DNA of 64,000 nucleotides from Laburnicola sp. R22_1 (taxonomy: Eukaryota; Ascomycota; Dothideomycetes; Pleosporales; Didymosphaeriaceae): positions 558,001 through 622,000 of the forward strand of contig JACONQ010000002.1 of NCBI GenBank assembly GCA_014281115.1. Reading direction: 5' to 3'. The notes beneath the pieces were generated by a model. That model worked only from the letters and a program-made list of their open reading frames with translations, ran no database searches and had not been told where the DNA came from. Both the position numbers and the translations under genes were made by a program. Numbering within the stretch: the first letter of the stretch is position 1; each line of letters opens with the position of its first letter. Below are positions 28,990 through 41,100 of this stretch, piece after piece.

Positions 28990-30403
28990 ATGGGTGCCAA
29001 AGAGTAAGTCACTACCCCTCCTTCCCCTCTCGCCCAAAATCATGGCGTGACGCCGCCGGGCCACGACTGTGATCAAGATATGGCCGTTATCCCATGGAAA
29101 CACGGGTGCAGGGTTTGAATTGCGCATGGCGGGAGCGCACCATACATCGTTATAACGTACTGACTGGTATAGCGTTCTGTCCCGCAAGGTCGGTGTCATC
29201 ACTGGCGACGATGTCCTTAAGCTGTTTCAGCATGCAAAGGAGACCGGCTACGCCATTCCCGCTATCAACGTCACCTCCAGCTCTACCGTGGTCGCAGCGC
29301 TCGAAGCCGCTCGCGATAAGCAGAGCCCCATCATCCTCCAGACTTCACAGGGTGGCGCGGCTTTCTTCGCCGGCAAGGGCGTAGACAACAAGAACCAGGA
29401 GGCATCCGTTGCTGGTGCGGTCGCGGCTGCTCACTACATCCGTTCCATCGCTCCCATCTACGGCGTTCCCGTCGTGCTGTACGTGTCCCCACGCAATGTG
29501 ACGAGCTTCCTTCGCTTACCATCTTGCTAGGCACACCGACCATTGCGCGAAGAAGCTTCTGCCATGGCTCGATGGCATGCTCGATGCGGACGAGGCCTAC
29601 TTCAAGGAGCACAACGAGCCCCTGTTCTCTTCTCACATGATTGATCTGTCCGAAGAGCCCGTGGATTGGAACATCGAGACTACAGCCAAGTACCTCAAAC
29701 GTGCTGCTCCTATGAAACAGTGGCTGGAGATGGAGATTGGGTATGTTGCACTTTCGATGATCTAATTCAAACTTATCGCCTGACGTTCTCCTACAGTATT
29801 ACTGGTGGCGAGGAGGACGGTGTGAACAACGAAGGTACGTTCTCTATTGCACATACGTTCAATGGGCAAGACTGACTTGTGTTGCCAGATGTCGACAACA
29901 ACTCCCTTTACACCCAGCCCGAGGACATCTACGAGATCTACAAGACCCTCTCCCCCATCTCCCCGTACTTCTCCATCGCTGCCGGCTTCGGTAACGTGCA
30001 TGGTGTCTACAAGCCCGGAAACGTCAAGCTCCAGCCTGTCTTGCTCCAGAAGCACCAGGCTTACGTCAAGGACCAGATCAAGGCCAAGGAGGAGAAGCCT
30101 GTGTTCCTCGTCTTCCATGGAGGCAGTGGTAGCTCTGTCGAGGACTTCCGGGAGGCTATTTCATATGGTGTCGTCAAGGTCAACCTCGATACCGACTTGC
30201 AGTGGGCGTACAGCAACGGTTTCCGCGACTACTTCAAGAGCAAGGAAGGCTACCTCAAGACCCAAGTTGGCAACCCCGAGGGCGAGGACAAGCCGAACAA
30301 GAAGTACTACGACCCCCGTGTCTGGGTAAGAGAGGGTGAGAAGACCATGACTAAGCGTGTTGCTGTCGCTCTTGACGACTTCTACACCGCTGGCAAGTTG
30401 TAA
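28990..30403 (+). CDS. FBA1: Fructose-bisphosphate aldolase, class II
   Basis: Five exons, 28990-29003, 29173-29478, 29531-29740, 29797-29834 and 29889-30403, give exactly 360 residues, the size of fungal class II aldolases. The first exon is only 14 nt (start codon plus MGAKD), and its intron of 169 nt is the longest in the gene. The enzyme cleaves fructose 1,6-bisphosphate to DHAP and glyceraldehyde 3-phosphate in cytosolic glycolysis, using a divalent metal. Motifs are LHTDHCAKKLLPW (His108 to His111, including the catalytic Asp and a Zn ligand), the Gly-rich loop GITGGEEDGVNN, NVHGVYKPGN and FHGGSGSS, and VKVNLDTDLQWAY. All are intact. The gene is probably strongly expressed (pyrimidine-rich leader, biased codons). 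Confidence 0.96.
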
Positions 30404-30971
30404 AAGCAGATTTGTATCAGCATGGGGAGTTGCTCTCGGATGCATGCGGATAGACACAGAATGAGGAGCATGGGTTGCATATGAATTGGTGACTGGATGG
30501 GTTTGGGCAAATCAATACCATCAATGACACCGGGCGGTCTGAGGGATGGAGTACAACTAAAAATGTATAACAATTTGCTGAACCCATTTTCTTGGCTTGT
30601 GCACAAACATTGGCTAATAGCTGGAGTTTGTGAGAGCGCGTGAGGTCTGCAGGACCGCAGCTGGGACGCGCAATCGGCACGTGGGCGCGATGCCGATGAT
30701 GTCAGTCATCCTGGTCAGGCGGTTGCGACCTCATCTAGGCAAAGTGGAACCCGTTGCGCTTGCCCTTGCCGTTGCCGCATACAGCAGGTTTCCAGCATAC
30801 TTCTTTCGTCATGTTTATGCCCTTTGTTTCATTTATAATTAAATCTCCCGACCATCAAACCCCAACAGGTCTCATCTTCTCTCACAAACCTACGAATAGC
30901 TCCACATCTCCTTGTCTCCTTGTCATAGTCCTTGCCTAATACGCCATAATATTTCTACAAACATACCGAAA
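30404..30971. other. Intergenic region between aldolase and repeat-protein genes
   Basis: 568 bp with aldolase 3' UTR on the left and the promoter of the next gene on the right (pyrimidine-rich 30870-30930). No gene is seen. Confidence 0.4.
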
Positions 30972-32299
30972 ATGACGGGCACCGGATCGCACACTGGCGG
31001 CAGCATCGGCGATACCATTCGGAAGGGGGTCGGAATGGTTCATGTATGTTTTCTCTCTGCGTCCGACAGCTTCGTGTTTTGTGGCTTGATAGCATCGTCG
31101 TCCTAACAAATGGTAGGGCACCGGAGAAGCTATCCGTGGGAATATCAACGCAGCCGTCGACTCTGCTACTGGTAATCACGAATCCGCACAGCGGCAGCAG
31201 AACATTGCTGCTCGTGGCGCAGATGAGTTCCAGCATGGCCACTATCATGGTACCGGTGCGGGAGTTACTCCCGCAGATACGGAACGCGAGCCCGTCAATC
31301 GAGCGGCCCAGGGCGAGTCTGGACCCGTTGGCTCAACGAACTACGGGCCACATGCGACGAACGTCGGCAACAAGATTGATCCTCGAGTCGACTCGGATGT
31401 TGACCATCGCGGGACTGTCAGTGGCAGCACAAACCAGGGACCTCATTCCACGAATGTCGGCAACAAAATGGATCCTCGATTTGACTCGGACGCCGATCAT
31501 CGTGGTAATGTCAGCGGCAGCATGTATCAGGAACCACCTCCGACGAACGCTGGCACCAGAGTGGACCCCAGAGTTAACAACGGTGAGACGGGATTGAGTA
31601 GATAGAGGAGGGAGCAATGAGACACCAGATCACTTCGATACACTTATATCCCGCACTGTACACTCTCGTTTTATCTTTTCTTCTTTTCTAATGCTGCAGA
31701 ATATTTAGCGCCTCAGTATGACGGATCCACGGATCCAAGTAGGTGCAGGACCATCTACCAACGGTTACATGCCAACTGACAATTCTCCCCAGCCCGACCC
31801 ACAGATTCCTCGGAGCGTTCCAATCTTCCACCCCAGTCGGCGGTCGAACATGAAGACCCTGACAAACGAAGCGATTCTGGAATCTCGAGCTTCCACGGTG
31901 CGACAGCGTTGAAGATGCGTAGGGCTAGCCACGCGTGGCTCCTGTCGCACCAGCAGCCTTCTGAAGAGGCAGAACCGGAGTTAGACCCGAAGTCTGGTGC
32001 GTTGTTCGCGAAAAATAATCTTATATGATCAGTCCTGCTTCATAATGTTGTTGCTAATGCATATAGCTCGTCGTTTTTCCCACGATGACCGCGATACAAC
32101 GAGAACCAATACTATCAAGATCCTCAAGCGTACGGGGACCGAGCCCCATGCTGTGCTAAACAATGTCTTTGCCTCCAGCCCAGTTCAGATCTTACCAGAC
32201 CCCATGTCAGCTCTTGTACGCCTTAACGACCCTAGTAACGAGCGGAATACCAAACCGATTCCTACCGAGAATCTACAAATGAGCAGGAGGAGAGAGTAG
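30972..32299 (+). CDS. Five-exon hydrophilic protein with 31-residue repeats (stress/LEA-like)
   Basis: Exons are 30972-31043, 31117-31582, 31700-31738, 31793-31996 and 32067-32299, together 337 residues with no internal stop. All four introns have credible signals, and the total is a multiple of three only when all are removed. The N-terminus is Gly-rich (GTGSHTGGSIGDTIRKGVG, then GTGEAIRGNINAAVDSATG). Two 31-residue repeats and a partial third follow, each carrying a TNVGNK.DPR.DSD core (DNA 31345-31437, 31438-31530, 31531-31582). The C-terminal half is charged and Ser-rich. The protein is very hydrophilic, with no membrane segment or catalytic motif. Similar GPH..N..NK.DPRVDSD repeats occur in unnamed Pezizomycotina proteins. 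A stress-protective role is only inferred. Reading through intron 2 would give a 186-residue product ending at 31605. Confidence 0.72.
31345..31582 (+). repeat. Coding tandem repeat, 93-bp unit, about 2.5 copies
   Basis: Units start at 31345, 31438 and 31531. They are diverged at the DNA level but keep the TN-G-DPR spacing in protein, with two conserved acidic patches per unit. Confidence 0.75.
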
Positions 32300-33141
32300 A
32301 TACCGGATCGGCGTCGAGCAAAGGTGTCTAGGTTGTGCTTGAAGTATACATGCACTTGATGGGTGGGCGATAGGCCAGACTGTTGTGAGCGAGAAAGAAA
32401 CTGAAATGGTGTGACCGTGATCAAGTGATATTATAGATGGGTCATCCCTTAGTAAACACGGCCTTGTAATTCGAGAGCTTCTCATCTGCCGTCCTTGTAT
32501 GACTTGGAGTGACTCGACCTTGGTTAGAATCTCCACACGACGAAGATCTTCAGTATGACTTGGAGTGTGACGTTCCACATTATACCACGTGATTGTTCTC
32601 TGATCGAGCCGATTCATTTTCCACAATAGCAGACATCTCTTCCATAGTTCATCCTTCAGTTACCACCCTACAACCTCTTCAATTGCTTCACCTCCCCTCC
32701 TATTTGCCGATTGGGATCGAGGGCCACGGCATACGTTACTGCTTGTTCCGGTCAAGAGCTCAGAGATGATGACAGTTGAGCAAGTACGCCGCATGTAGGT
32801 TCTACGCTTCGCTTTTTCGATACCTTTTACCTTGGAGGTAATATCATAGACGAGAGTGAGCACCAGCCCTGGAGCCCTGGAGTGTACTACGTAATGTGAT
32901 GCACGATGCAGTCCAGCGTGTGCGCAATTAGCTATTCCAGACGAGGTCTAGCGCAATAGAAGATCACTGTGATGAACCTCGGTCCCAGCGGCGCAGGCAG
33001 CGGATATGTTAACCGCCTCCGCATCTTCGTGATATTAGTATCCTCAAATCTTCCCCGGATTCGAGAGATATTATAGCTTCCTTGTTTGCCAATCACGGTG
33101 ACTCACTCGTTCTTCTGCTTTTCTTCTTTTTGCAGAACGTC
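32300..33141. other. Promoter and leader region of the short-chain dehydrogenase gene
   Basis: 842 bp. The 15-mer GTATGACTTGGAGTG occurs twice in direct orientation (32497-32511 and 32553-32567), with a palindromic CACGTG just downstream (32586-32591). Immediately before the ATG, TTCTTTTTGCAG looks like an intron acceptor, so a leader intron is likely. No gene is seen. Confidence 0.45.
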
Positions 33142-34217
33142 ATGTCTTACTCGAAGCGTATTGATCAGATCGCGGGCCATCTCAACTATCCCAAGGGCAT
33201 GTTGGCCGGTCAAACGGCTATCATTACAGGCTCAGGACAGGGAATTGGCGCCGAGGCTGCGAGGCTGTTTGCTAATGAGGGGGCTAAGGTTGTGGTTGCA
33301 GATGTAGACTCGAGTATGTTGCGCTCATGCCCTATGATCCTCTTACGATACTAGATGATTGGTTTCCGCGTGTGCATTAACAATCTAGAGTAACACGAGT
33401 CAACGGGACCTATGGATATGGTGGTGTACTTGCAGGTTGATCGTGACTTGCTGACCGTCGACAGAAAAGGCACAAGGGGTAGCGGACCAGATCAACCAGT
33501 CTGGTGGTTCTGCCATGGCCGTAGCAGGCGACGTCCTCGACGACGCTTACATCGCGGACCTGGTCAAGAAAGCAGCAGAGTTCGGAAACGGCAAGATACA
33601 CATCATTGTCAACAATGCGGGATACACATGGGACGGAGTCATTCACAAGATGACAGACAAGCAGTGGCATACCATTGTTGATGTGCACGCCACGGCTCCG
33701 TTCAAGATTGTGCGGGCTGCAGCACCGTACTTCAGGGTCAAGGACGGCGAGCCCAGGAGCATCATCAACATCTCCAGTACCTCGGGTCTGCATGGGAATG
33801 CGGGACAGATCAACTACGCGCTCGCGAAGGCGGGTGTTACCGGGCTGACGAAAACCATTGCAAAGGAGTGAGTTGGCCTTGCGGGTGTCTCGACACGGTC
33901 CTGACGTGAGTAGGTGGGGTCCAGCATTCGGCGTCCGCGCGAATACAATCGCTTTTGGCCACATCCTTACTCGATTGACAGGAGCGAAAGAGGCGGGTGC
34001 TTTCGTCACCACCCCGGACGGCACGAAGGTTGCGCTCGGCATTCCAGGAGCGCAGAAGGCGAGTGGGCCTGGAGAGGGTGAGCAGCACCTGGACATCCCA
34101 CTGAGGCGACCGGGTACGGCGACGGAAGCGGCCAGCGCAGTGTTGGCCGTGGCAAGCCCACTGATGAGCTATGTCAACGGACAGACCATCAGTGTGACGG
34201 GCGGGCGGAATATATAG
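33142..34217 (+). CDS. Short-chain dehydrogenase/reductase (SDR)
   Basis: Three exons, 33142-33313, 33465-33867 and 33914-34217, encode 292 residues; introns are 151 and 46 nt. Classical SDR motifs are complete: the cofactor loop GSGQGIG (30-36), the NNAG motif (VNNAGYTWDG), catalytic Ser162, and Tyr175/Lys179 in NYALAK. The C-terminus ends with the usual LMSYVNGQTISVTGG block, as in FabG-like enzymes. The cofactor-specifying acidic residue after strand 2 (VVVADVDS) suggests NAD(H) rather than NADP(H). An insertion of ~25 residues (TTPDGTKVALGIPGAQKAS) precedes the C-terminal block. The substrate is not evident; 3-oxoacyl-reductase-like activity is one possibility. Confidence 0.88.
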
Positions 34218-34530
34218 AATGAGACCATGTTGCGGCCCCAAGATATTGGGCAGGCTTGGAGCCTCGGCGGAGACGTAATCCCAGATGCCCCGATTTGGAA
34301 CGCCATCTCCAGACACACGGTGCTGCAGAAGACAAGCCGTGTCTCCTGCCTCCACCCTCACCCTCTGCTGACCCTCGTCGCCCTCTTTTATTCCTATTCA
34401 CCATGCATATGCGCGTCGGGTAGTCTACGGCCACAGCCAGCTCCTATCGATCAAACGCCACATCCCCCCCTCCCGTTGCCCTCCTCTCGCATCGCATCGG
34501 CGCACGCACGCACGCACGGCGCCGCCTCCC
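34218..34530. other. Intergenic region with a (GCAC)n microsatellite
   Basis: 313 bp between the SDR stop and the M28 gene start. A GCAC tandem run lies at about 34500-34517, just before the ATG. The long GC-rich open frames spanning this point are shadows. Confidence 0.45.
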
Positions 34531-37344
34531 ATGGCCGACGAAAAGCACGTGTACGACATCCGCGAGGAAGCACCCATCCCGACGTACGAAGAAGCGACGT
34601 CGTCGACGCAGCGCGCGCGCCGCGGGCCCCAGGAAACGAGCGACGATGCGGAGCGGCAGACGCTCCTCGGCCACGACCTGCCCGCCGAGTCCAGCTCGCG
34701 GCGCCGCCATGGCTACTACCACCCGCCCTCGGTGCAGTCGGCGCGCTCCAGCTCCGACGATGGGCTCGGCAGCCCCGTGGCCGACGACGACGACGCCGAC
34801 GACGCCGCCGCCGACGCCGAGCTGCGGCAGACGATGGAGGAGATGGACATCCTGGACCCGGAGGCGGCCGACGACGGGCGCGCGCGGCGCAACCACGCGC
34901 GGGGCCGCTTCTCCAAGCGCTTCTACAGCATCACCAACTCCCTGTCGGCCTTCCACCTGCCGCGGATACCCTGGCCGTCGTTTGGGTGGGGCTGGCTGAC
35001 GTCGCGGATACCCTCGATACCGGACCAGTATCGGCCGGGCTGGGCCGTCATCGCAAGACTCTGCGGCTTGATGTTGATCGTGGCGCTGGTGTACTTGCTG
35101 GTCGTCAGCGAGGTCGTGCCCATGGGCGGCGGCTTCGGTGCGCCCTTCAACCCGGAGTGGGTGCGACAGTTTGCGCTGCAGAACATCGAGGCCCAGCGGG
35201 TGCGGGAGAACCTCAAGTACGTTTCCTCGTACGACCATGTGGCGGGGACCGAGGGGAGCTACATTCTGGGGCAGTACATCGAGGAGAGGTTCAAAGAGGC
35301 GCATATGGATACATATACCCACGATGAGTGAGTTGAGAATCTTGGTTCCGCCATCTTGGTTGCTGACTAGGGCAGATATTTTGTGTACTTGAACTATCCG
35401 CGGGCTGGCGGCCGCCGCGTTGCTATCGTGCATCCGCCGGAGAAGGCATGGGAGGCACGCTTGGAAGAGGAGGATGCGTACGAGCCGCCGCGAGCACAAA
35501 CGCTTACTTTCCATGGACTTTCGGCTTCTGGAAATGTTACTGGACCCCTCATCTACCTCAATTACGGACACGAAGACGATTTCAAGACGATGCGAGACAG
35601 CGGGATAAACGTGCAGGGTGCCGTGGTTTTGATGAGGTATTATGGCACGCAATCGGACAGAGCTATGAAGGTCAAAGCAGCGCAAGATGCAGGTGTGGCT
35701 GGCGTCATCATGTACTCGGACCCCGCCGATGATGGGTTCAAAAAAGGCGACGTCTGGCCGAAAGGGCGGTGGAGACCAGAGACCAGTGTCCAGCGAGGCT
35801 CCGTGGCCCTCACAAACATGATTGTTGGCGATGTACTCACTCCAGGACGGCCTTCTACCATGGACGAAAAGCGCATGCCGAAAGACATGAACCCTGCCTT
35901 ACCCACCATTCCGAGCATACCCATCTCCTGGAAAGATGCCCAAAAGCTCCTGCAGTCACTGGACGGCATAGGCCAGAAAGTTCACGACGAATGGATTGGC
36001 GGTGTTCCGGATGTAGGGGAGAAGTGGTGGTCAGGTCACCCGAACAAGTCGCCCAAGGTCAATCTTAGAAATGAACAAGAAGAGGTGGACAAGCAACGCA
36101 TAACAAACGTTTTCGGGTCGTTTATCGGGGCGGAAGACAAGGCAAAGAAGATCATCATTGGAAACCACCGAGATTCTTGGTGCTTTGGCGCTGCGGACCC
36201 TGGATCTGGGACTGCTGTAATGCTCGAAGTTGCGCGCGTCTTGGGTGAGCTGCGATTGCAAGGATGGCACCCGCTTCGCACGATCGAATTCGCGTCGTGG
36301 GACGCTGAAGAGTACAACATTATTGGATCGACGGAGCATGTCGAAGCCAACATGGAGGAGCTCCGCGCAAATGCTATCGCATATCTGAATGTCGACGTTG
36401 GTGTCACTGGCGACAAGTTGTTCGCCAATGGATCGCCCATCTTTCAGCATGCTTGGTCACGAGTGCTAGAGCGTCTGTCGGACCCGCACCAGAACGTAAC
36501 CCTGCTCGAACTCTGGAGAGAAAAAAACGGCGGTAAGCTCGGGGCTCTGGGTGCCGGAAGCGATTATGTCGCTTTCCAAGACCTCGCCGGCTGCTCCTCT
36601 CTCGACTTTGGCTTCTCAGGCCCTGAGCATGGCGACCTGTACCACAGCTGCTATGAGACATTCGAATGGGTCTCTACGTATGTCGATCCCGGTTTCGTCT
36701 ACCATACACTTCTTGTGCAAATCTGGGTGCTCATTATCCTCGAGCTTGCACAGGAGCCCATTATGCCGCTCAAATTGGATGATTACGCCGCCGCGTTGCA
36801 AGACGAGGGTCGGAAACTTATCGAGTGGACCAAGACTAAAAGTAACGACTTTGACATTAGCATGTTCCAGCCATTGGTCGATGCACTTGGCAACGTGGCG
36901 GGCAAGGCGAAGGAGTTTAGTGACTGGGAGACGGCGTGGTATAATCAAGTCTATGGTGCGGGTGGGTTCGAGACGCAGGGCCTGACGGTGCAGAGGGTGA
37001 TACATAATGCTAAGATGGCGAGCTTTGAGTCTGACCTTCTTGATCTACCTCATGGCGAGGATGATCATGGGGAACACGGCGTACGTCATTCCTGCTCCAC
37101 CTCGGACGTATATATGAATTCATTGCTAACATTAGCACAGCTGCCCGGCCGCACTCAATTCAAACACATTATTTTCGGTCCTGATGCCTACGGGTCAGGC
37201 TACGACGCCTCTATATTTCCCTTTGTACGCGACGCTATCGAGCAGAAGTCGCTGGGCAAGACCAAGGACTGGAAGTCCACAGAGAAGCAGCTCAAGAAGA
37301 CGGCAGAGATTCTGAACAGAGCGGCTGAGAATTTGGTGCGTTGA
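34531..37344 (+). CDS. Vps70 / glutamate carboxypeptidase II-like M28 membrane protein
   Basis: Three exons, 34531-35327, 35376-37080 and 37141-37344, encode 901 residues. The cytoplasmic N-terminus (~170 residues) is acidic and has PIPTYEEATSS, a PY-like motif. A type II membrane helix lies at about 173-193. The outer part has a protease-associated domain (QGAVVLMRYYGTQ..DAGVAGVIMYSDP), a zinc peptidase M28 domain and a dimerisation domain. Candidate zinc ligands are all present: His and Asp in GNHRDSWCFGAADPGSG, Glu-Glu in SWDAEEYN, Asp in LNVDVGVTG and His in DLYHSCYETF, so it may be an active carboxypeptidase. Yeast relatives (Vps70, Tre1/Tre2) act in vacuolar sorting and Rsp5-linked transporter turnover. 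The second intron (60 nt) is in frame without a stop. Confidence 0.9.
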
Positions 37345-38160
37345 GAGTCTTGTATCTGCATTGTATTTGATCTGCATGGGTGGCGTTTGGCGTGGGTACT
37401 CTGAATGCATAGGGAACCTTGGGTCGTATAGCATTGTCTGAGGACTTGGAAACATTGACGCATCGTGCCTTTTTTTTTAAATATCTATATCAACAACTTT
37501 TATGCTCTGTTCCTTGGTAACTGTTCTTATACTGTTGAAGAGAGATATGCCATCGGAAATTCAGGGTTCGGAACCTCGAAGCGTTCATACCACGTGACCC
37601 GACCCTAGCCCTGGAGGTTCTTTGGCTGTACCGTTGCGGTGCTTATGGGGCCGAAAGAGGTAGGTATTCCCTTCAAGGTTCGGAGTGAGACGCGGGAGGC
37701 GGTTATTTCTGAGGCGTGGTAACGAGCTGATGCGTTTTGGAAGCGGGTGTGAGTGATTGGCCCGGTTTTGCCGTTATTAGATTCGTTTCTAGGAGGCTTC
37801 TTCGATGATCTTGTTGGGTCATTTGATCTTCGTGCCGTGGTGGCTTTCATTCTTGCTTTTGAGCGACCAGGGCGTGTACGTAGTTACTACTATGTTTATT
37901 GAATTGGAGGGGATAGCGCGGTGTACTAACGGGAACAAACGATCCATGGATGGTTCTATGGCACGCTTCCGTCATCGACGCTTCGATGCATCTGTATCTC
38001 TGGGGCGCGTTAGCGCGAATTGCATGTAAAGTACAGCGTCAACGAATGAAGATGGTACACAATTCTATGTCTATAATAGTAGGAATACCGACGGCAGGCT
38101 TTCCAACGCGCCGCGCTAAAACCCCACTTCTCTACGTCTATTTCCTTCTTCTATTCCAAG
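37345..38160. other. Convergent intergenic region
   Basis: 816 bp between the M28 gene (+) and acid trehalase (-). A CACGTG palindrome lies at about 37591. Short frames only; no gene is seen. Confidence 0.45.
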
Positions 38161-41100
38161 TCAGCGCCTCCAAGGCTTCTGCACCCACAAGCTCAACTTC
38201 GGACCCAGGACCTTGTCGGCAAAGCCTCCGTTGCCAAGCTCGTCGGCATCATGGTCGGATTTTTCATCCTCGCTTTCCGCAAGTTCGTGTCCATCACCCT
38301 CATGATCACGGTCTTCTAGAATCACGCTCCACTCGGCTACTGTCCCGCCCGCAGAATCACCGTTATTCCCTAGATTCCCCTGGATGCCCAAATGTGCATA
38401 GCGTCCACTCCACACCCGCTCGTCTCCGACCAGCGTAATGTTCGTCTGATTGCCTTTGACTGGCTCGATTACTATGGCCCGGTCAGGATCATACGGCTCG
38501 CTGGCCTTCACAATACCGCTCGTCACGTTCCGAATATCAATCATTTTGTTGGCGTTATACGGATTGTCTTCAAACGGGGGGATAGAGATGTTCGTGAACA
38601 GGACTTCGTAGTAAACCGGCGGTTTAGAGCCCCAGTCGAAGAGGATGCGGTGGACGGGAGCAAAGGCGTGGTCGTCACCTAGGTCGACGGTGAGGTAGTT
38701 GATGCGCGTGGAGTTCTCGGGCTGCCATTTTGTGGACGAAGCGCCGTCGACGGCAGCCATGAGGAACTGTCCAGGCATGTGTGATTGACCTTTGGGCGAC
38801 ACGATGGGTTTGCACTGTAGAATGTTGCCCTTCATGGTCTTCGTCTGTCCTAGCATGCGATTCTCCACCACGAGCGTTTCATTTCCAAGCCAGAACTTTC
38901 CGGGCCGGGTGCCTAACGTTACCGGGATGGGCGCATCGTAATAAGCCTCGTTCGCTGTGTCTAAAATCTTGTCCTCGATGCGGTTGAGGGTGGTATGGGT
39001 AACGTTTGAAGTAGCGTTGATACCGTAGCCTTGCCAATAGAAGGTCCTGTAGTTGAGATGGGGCATCTGGGGCGGCAGAGATGGATCGATATCGAGCCTA
39101 TCTACAAACATACGGAGGCCAAGATACCCGAAGATACCAATACGATTCGCCCCTCCCATCCCGGTTAGAAAAGGAAAACCTGGGTTTGTACCGCCGTTGA
39201 GACGTGCGTTGTCAACTATTTGCTCCGAGTACTGGAACCACGGGGCTCTGGCATATGGCTGCGAGCTGTAAAGGTCGTAGGTGTAACTTGAACAGCCTGA
39301 AGGGGAAATCTCGTTGGCAACAATGCTAAACGAAGCGTATGTCATCCCAGGTCCATCAGACGACTGTTTGTTGGCATAGTAGTCGAGATCCACTAGGCTA
39401 TAGGGGTTCTCATAATTGAGGACATCATCGATGAGCACGATATCTGCCTGTTTAACGACAATGGATCCGTTCATGGAAGCATACTCTAGGACTATGCCGG
39501 CGTCTTCATGGACAGGCAGACGCATCCGCGCTGATTGCTGATTCCAGCTCTCATTTTGGGGGAATCCAAACAGGGTGTTCAACTCGTTCGTCTCGTTCAG
39601 GTGCCTCTGGATCAGAGCAGTGGTGAATGCAACATTATTGACATTGTTTGCATACTCGTCCGGATCAGTGGCATTCCAGACCTCGTAGTAGCCTGATGTG
39701 GTGTTAAAGTCGAGCATTTCACTGTAGAAATATGCGATATCGTTCGAGATGGGAAGGAATTCGTCCTTGAACCGTTTGGCATCACCGGTTATGATATAAT
39801 AATTGCGGAACGAAATCCCAATGTCTCCATTGACATGGTATTCGTAGTCAAAACACGGCCCACTGGCTGTACAGTTTCCGTAACGACCGCTCGTCCAAGG
39901 GTAAACCGCACCTCCAGTGAATCTGTTTGTCTGGTTCTTCGAGGAACGGTAAGCCGTTTTGACATTCTCTTTCGCCTGCGGATATAAGTCGACACGGTAG
40001 TTGACAACATTTTCGATGTGCTTTGGATGGGACAGCTGCAACCCCAGCGCCATCCAGGTCTCGGCGTCCCAGAAGATGAGCCCGCCGTAACAATCAGACC
40101 CGAGACCACATACAGGAATGCTGTTCCTATTGAGGCGAGTGTTGTATCCGGCAGCTTTAATAGCATTCAGACCAACGGTGTTCTGCAGAATCATGAATGG
40201 ATTCATGATTGACGTGACCTGTAATTCGCGGAGTCGTTTATCTAAAGGAAGTGAGCCATTTGGGTAGTCATAGCTATCCACCGAGTCTTTAGTAAGAATC
40301 GAATTCCACTCTTTGATATGTGCTCCTCTTTGTGCATAGAAATCCCCACTCGCTCCTGAAATCGAGGCCGCTGTCGCGACAGATTTCGGGTCTTGGAAAG
40401 CGTCGGATGAAGCCACCCCAACGAACTTATTGACCTCTATTGTTTTGCCACCGACCAACTCAATGTTAACAGACTGGCTAATTGAAGACGCGTGTACGCT
40501 ACCAAAAATCTCTTCAACGACCTCAGCACGCGTGTCCAAATCAATCTCTTCATCGCACTCGAGGGTCGAAACAACGTACGCTATAGTGTCAGGCATATGC
40601 TTGGGGCTGACCGCAGACCAAATGGTGGATGTCCCTGTTTCGAACTTCTTGTCCACAAAGTCAGCGCGGACGGCGCTGGTACCATCCACGACATCGTACA
40701 CGGTGACATCGACGTCGCGAGATGATGTAAGTTTAAGCTGAATGGCAGCCTGGTTGACGTAGAGTTTGTGTACAAACATTTGATATTCAATTTTGATGAC
40801 TGTGGCGTTGCCCGGCCTCCAAGTAAACGCCCAACCCATGATGCCGCCTCCAATATCAAGACTTGACGTGAAATCAGATATTTGTTCTGCGTCGGTTGAA
40901 GCGTTCAACATGGTGCCATTTGCCTTGACGACCAGTCCTGCCCAATGTGGGATGCCACTCAGAAAGCTGTCTCCTCCATATTGGCCCAGCCAAGGATAGT
41001 TGGTTCCCCCATCGCTGTCATCTGCATCGTAAAACCCAGCAATCGTGGCAAACGTTTGTCGCGTATTGAAAAGCGGCCAGCCGCTATTATTGTTTCCCAC

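Noticed and set aside
31718..31912. Separate small gene starting at ATG 31718
   Set aside because: The ATG lies out of frame inside exon 3 of the five-exon gene. Splicing at 31739-31792 and using the other frame gives a much longer continuous protein.
34227..35685. Long alternative frames on both strands (366 and 413 residues) at the start of the M28 gene
   Set aside because: They are products of very GC-rich DNA and overlap the well-supported M28 coding exons; no domain-like sequence is visible.
28990..37344. Metabolic gene cluster (aldolase, repeat protein, SDR, M28 in one direction)
   Set aside because: The products belong to unrelated pathways and each has its own intergenic region. There is no backbone synthase, transporter or cluster regulator.
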